DNA of 64,000 bases from Blumeriella jaapii (Eukaryota; Ascomycota; Leotiomycetes; Helotiales; Drepanopezizaceae), in the NCBI GenBank assembly GCA_009599575.1, contig VWND01000067.1:1550001-1614000 (forward strand), given 5' to 3'. Each line of letters starts with the position of its first letter. Positions within the stretch are counted from its first letter, which is position 1. Of this stretch, positions 62,523 to 64,000 are shown piece by piece. The notes beneath the pieces were generated by a model. The model ran no database searches. It was not told where the DNA came from and worked only from the letters and a program-made list of their open reading frames with translations. A program made the position numbers and the translations under genes.

Positions 62523-64000
62523 TAAAAAAAGACTAAACAACCTTCGCTAAAAAGCTTTATATCCACGGTTAAAAACTCGATCTGCTTTTGCAATTCGAAC
62601 TTTTTTCAAGCCGCCCGTACCGACGTTTATTTATCGATGCTTTGATTAAAACTCTTTTTTATTAATTTTATTTTCAGAAAAAGCTAGAGTTTTTTTTTTT
62701 TATTAATTCGATTTGCTTTTGCAATTCGAATCGCCCTTTTTTAATATTATAATATTTTATGCTTTTTTTATAAATCGACGCGGCATCCGAAAACGAACGC
62801 AATCCGTACGATTCGGCTTCGAATTAGCATTTCCATTTTCTGCTTTCGCTTTTGGCGCTTTCGAATTTTTATTTGTTTTAAGCTTTTTCGACGATTTTGG
62901 CAGCGAATTTTTATTTTACGACTTTTCTACCGAATTATAGTTATTTGCAGCCGATTTATTTGCTAAATCCTTTCGCTTTACGATCGAACCTAAAGTCGAG
63001 TTGTACGACGCTAATATTTTAATATTTTTAAACCGACGAATGCTTTTACGACTGTTTAGCATATTTGCTAACGTTAAAAAATTCATTACGGCCTAACAAT
63101 TTCAAATCGCTTAAATAATCGCTTAAGCTATTGCCGCCGCTCGCTTTTCAGCCTTTTTCGCTAATATCGTTCGCGACGCTTTTTTTCCATTTCGAACTTC
63201 GCGCGTTTTTATTGCAAACTTTTAATTAATTCTCGAATATTATTTTTCCGTTCTTGACCTAGCTATTTTTCGAATCGAATTATTTAAAATTAAATACTTT
63301 CGCTACGTTTTTAGCGACTATTAAAAAAAAAAAAAATATAACGTATAAAAAATAAATATAAAACTGTTCATTAAAAAGTATTTAAGGAATTTCATATAAA
63401 ATATAAATTAAGCCAAAGTATATTTCAAATATATTATTAAAAAAGCAAAAACCATTATTTTAAAGTATTTAAACCCCGAATTCCATAACCAAGCCTAATC
63501 GGCCCGAAACGTTTTTCGCATTTTTAATCAGCGCTTTTTTAATCATAACCGCGTTTAGTTTATTAAATTGTAATACAACAAACTTTATATAAACAACGGT
63601 TAGATTTATAATAACTTTTGTTTTTTATTTATCCGTTACGCAATTATTAGCAAAATTGCTAAAAACCGTTGGTTTGAAAATATATGCGAAAAAGTTACTT
63701 TTATTTTTAAATACGATCTTCGAATAAAAAAATACAAAATAAATAATAATTATATTGCTTTGAACGAGTTTTTGGCCGTTGCGAATAAAAAGTTACGTAA
63801 TATCCGAATTAAAAAAATAGCTTTTGCCCGTCGCATAAGCTATTTTTTTTTTTTATAATTTTTGCTAATTAAGATTTTAAACGTATTTCCGGTATTTTCA
63901 AAGCTTTATAACGTTTTATCTTTCTAATCTTTTTTATTCGCATAGTTTTTCCTTTTTTTAATAAAGATTTTTACGAGCGTATAGTTGTTATTTCTGTTAT
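62523..64000 (+). pseudogene. gag of B4 (5' part), decayed
   Basis: The open stretch 62713-62940 begins MLLQFESPFFNI and continues with FFINRRGIRKRTQSVRFGFE. Coding similarity to B1 and B2 gag continues to the window end (KVELYDANIL near 62995). RIP density is similar to the other B copies. The knuckle lies outside the window. Confidence 0.78.

Larger units (their letters stand above)
62263..64000 (+). mobile_element. Ty3/gypsy element B, copy B4 (5' end)
   Basis: 5' LTR plus gag in plus orientation, running off the window. It matches B2 35458 down to about 33720 in reverse. It was inserted into A3 gag and is the youngest layer on the right side. Confidence 0.93.

Noticed and set aside
1..64000. 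Host genes, tRNA or rRNA genes
   Set aside because: All longer segments align to another retroelement copy or fit inside one; no tRNA-like fold or rRNA stretch was recognised by eye. A tRNAscan run could still find something short.

Overview
The window is a stack of nested, heavily mutated retrotransposons from what looks like an AT-rich isochore of a filamentous ascomycete (Pezizomycotina). Internal sequences are extremely rich in TpA, poor in CpA and TpG, yet keep many CpG. Pol and gag frames are broken mainly by TAA and TAG codons at former Gln and Trp positions. This is the footprint of repeat-induced point mutation (RIP) with CpA preference. The copia pol, the chromodomain Ty3/gypsy elements and the Tad-like LINE are all types usual in such fungi. 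The species cannot be named from this sequence. I found no host gene, tRNA, rRNA or CRISPR array.

Six families recur; the letters are mine. A is a Ty3/gypsy chromovirus with 173-174 bp LTRs. B is a Ty3/gypsy element with 285 bp LTRs (260 bp in one copy). D is a large Ty3/gypsy element of about 11.3 kb with 263-267 bp LTRs and an extra 1,083-codon frame after integrase. E is a Ty3/gypsy element with 256-264 bp LTRs whose gag probably starts inside the LTR. F is a Ty1/copia element with 195-197 bp LTRs. L is a Tad1-like LINE.

Layout from left to right: A1 (3' part, 1-4821, +); D1 (4822-13716, +); E1 (13717-18049, +); D2 (3' end, 18050-19244, +); B1 (minus strand, in pieces 19245-19519, 25465-26576, 39006-39345 and 52057-54127); F1 (complete, 19520-25464, +, inside B1); A2 (complete, 26577-39005, +, inside B1), which carries B2 (complete, 29019-35458, -); L (39346-52056, -, inside B1), which carries E2 (complete, 39558-45949, +); F2 (54128-58213, -, inside the B1 LTR); D3 (5' part, 58214-61546, +, inside F2); A3 (5' end, 61547-62262, +, inside D3); B4 (5' end, 62263-64000, +, inside A3).

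The nesting gives a relative order. B1 is oldest. F1, A2, L, D2 and F2 entered B1. B2 entered A2, E2 entered L, E1 entered D2, D1 entered E1, A1 entered D1, D3 entered F2, A3 entered D3 and B4 entered A3. B and D therefore each appear both as host and as later invader, so several families were active over overlapping periods. Target-site duplications (TSDs) are still readable for A2 (cgtag), B2 (ctaat), E2 (ttaat), F1 (tatat) and L (11 bp). The most interesting unexplained items are the third ORF of D, the LTR-encoded start of E gag, the CACGTG boxes shared by LTRs of unrelated families, and a small un-mutated GC-rich insert at 52410-52537.
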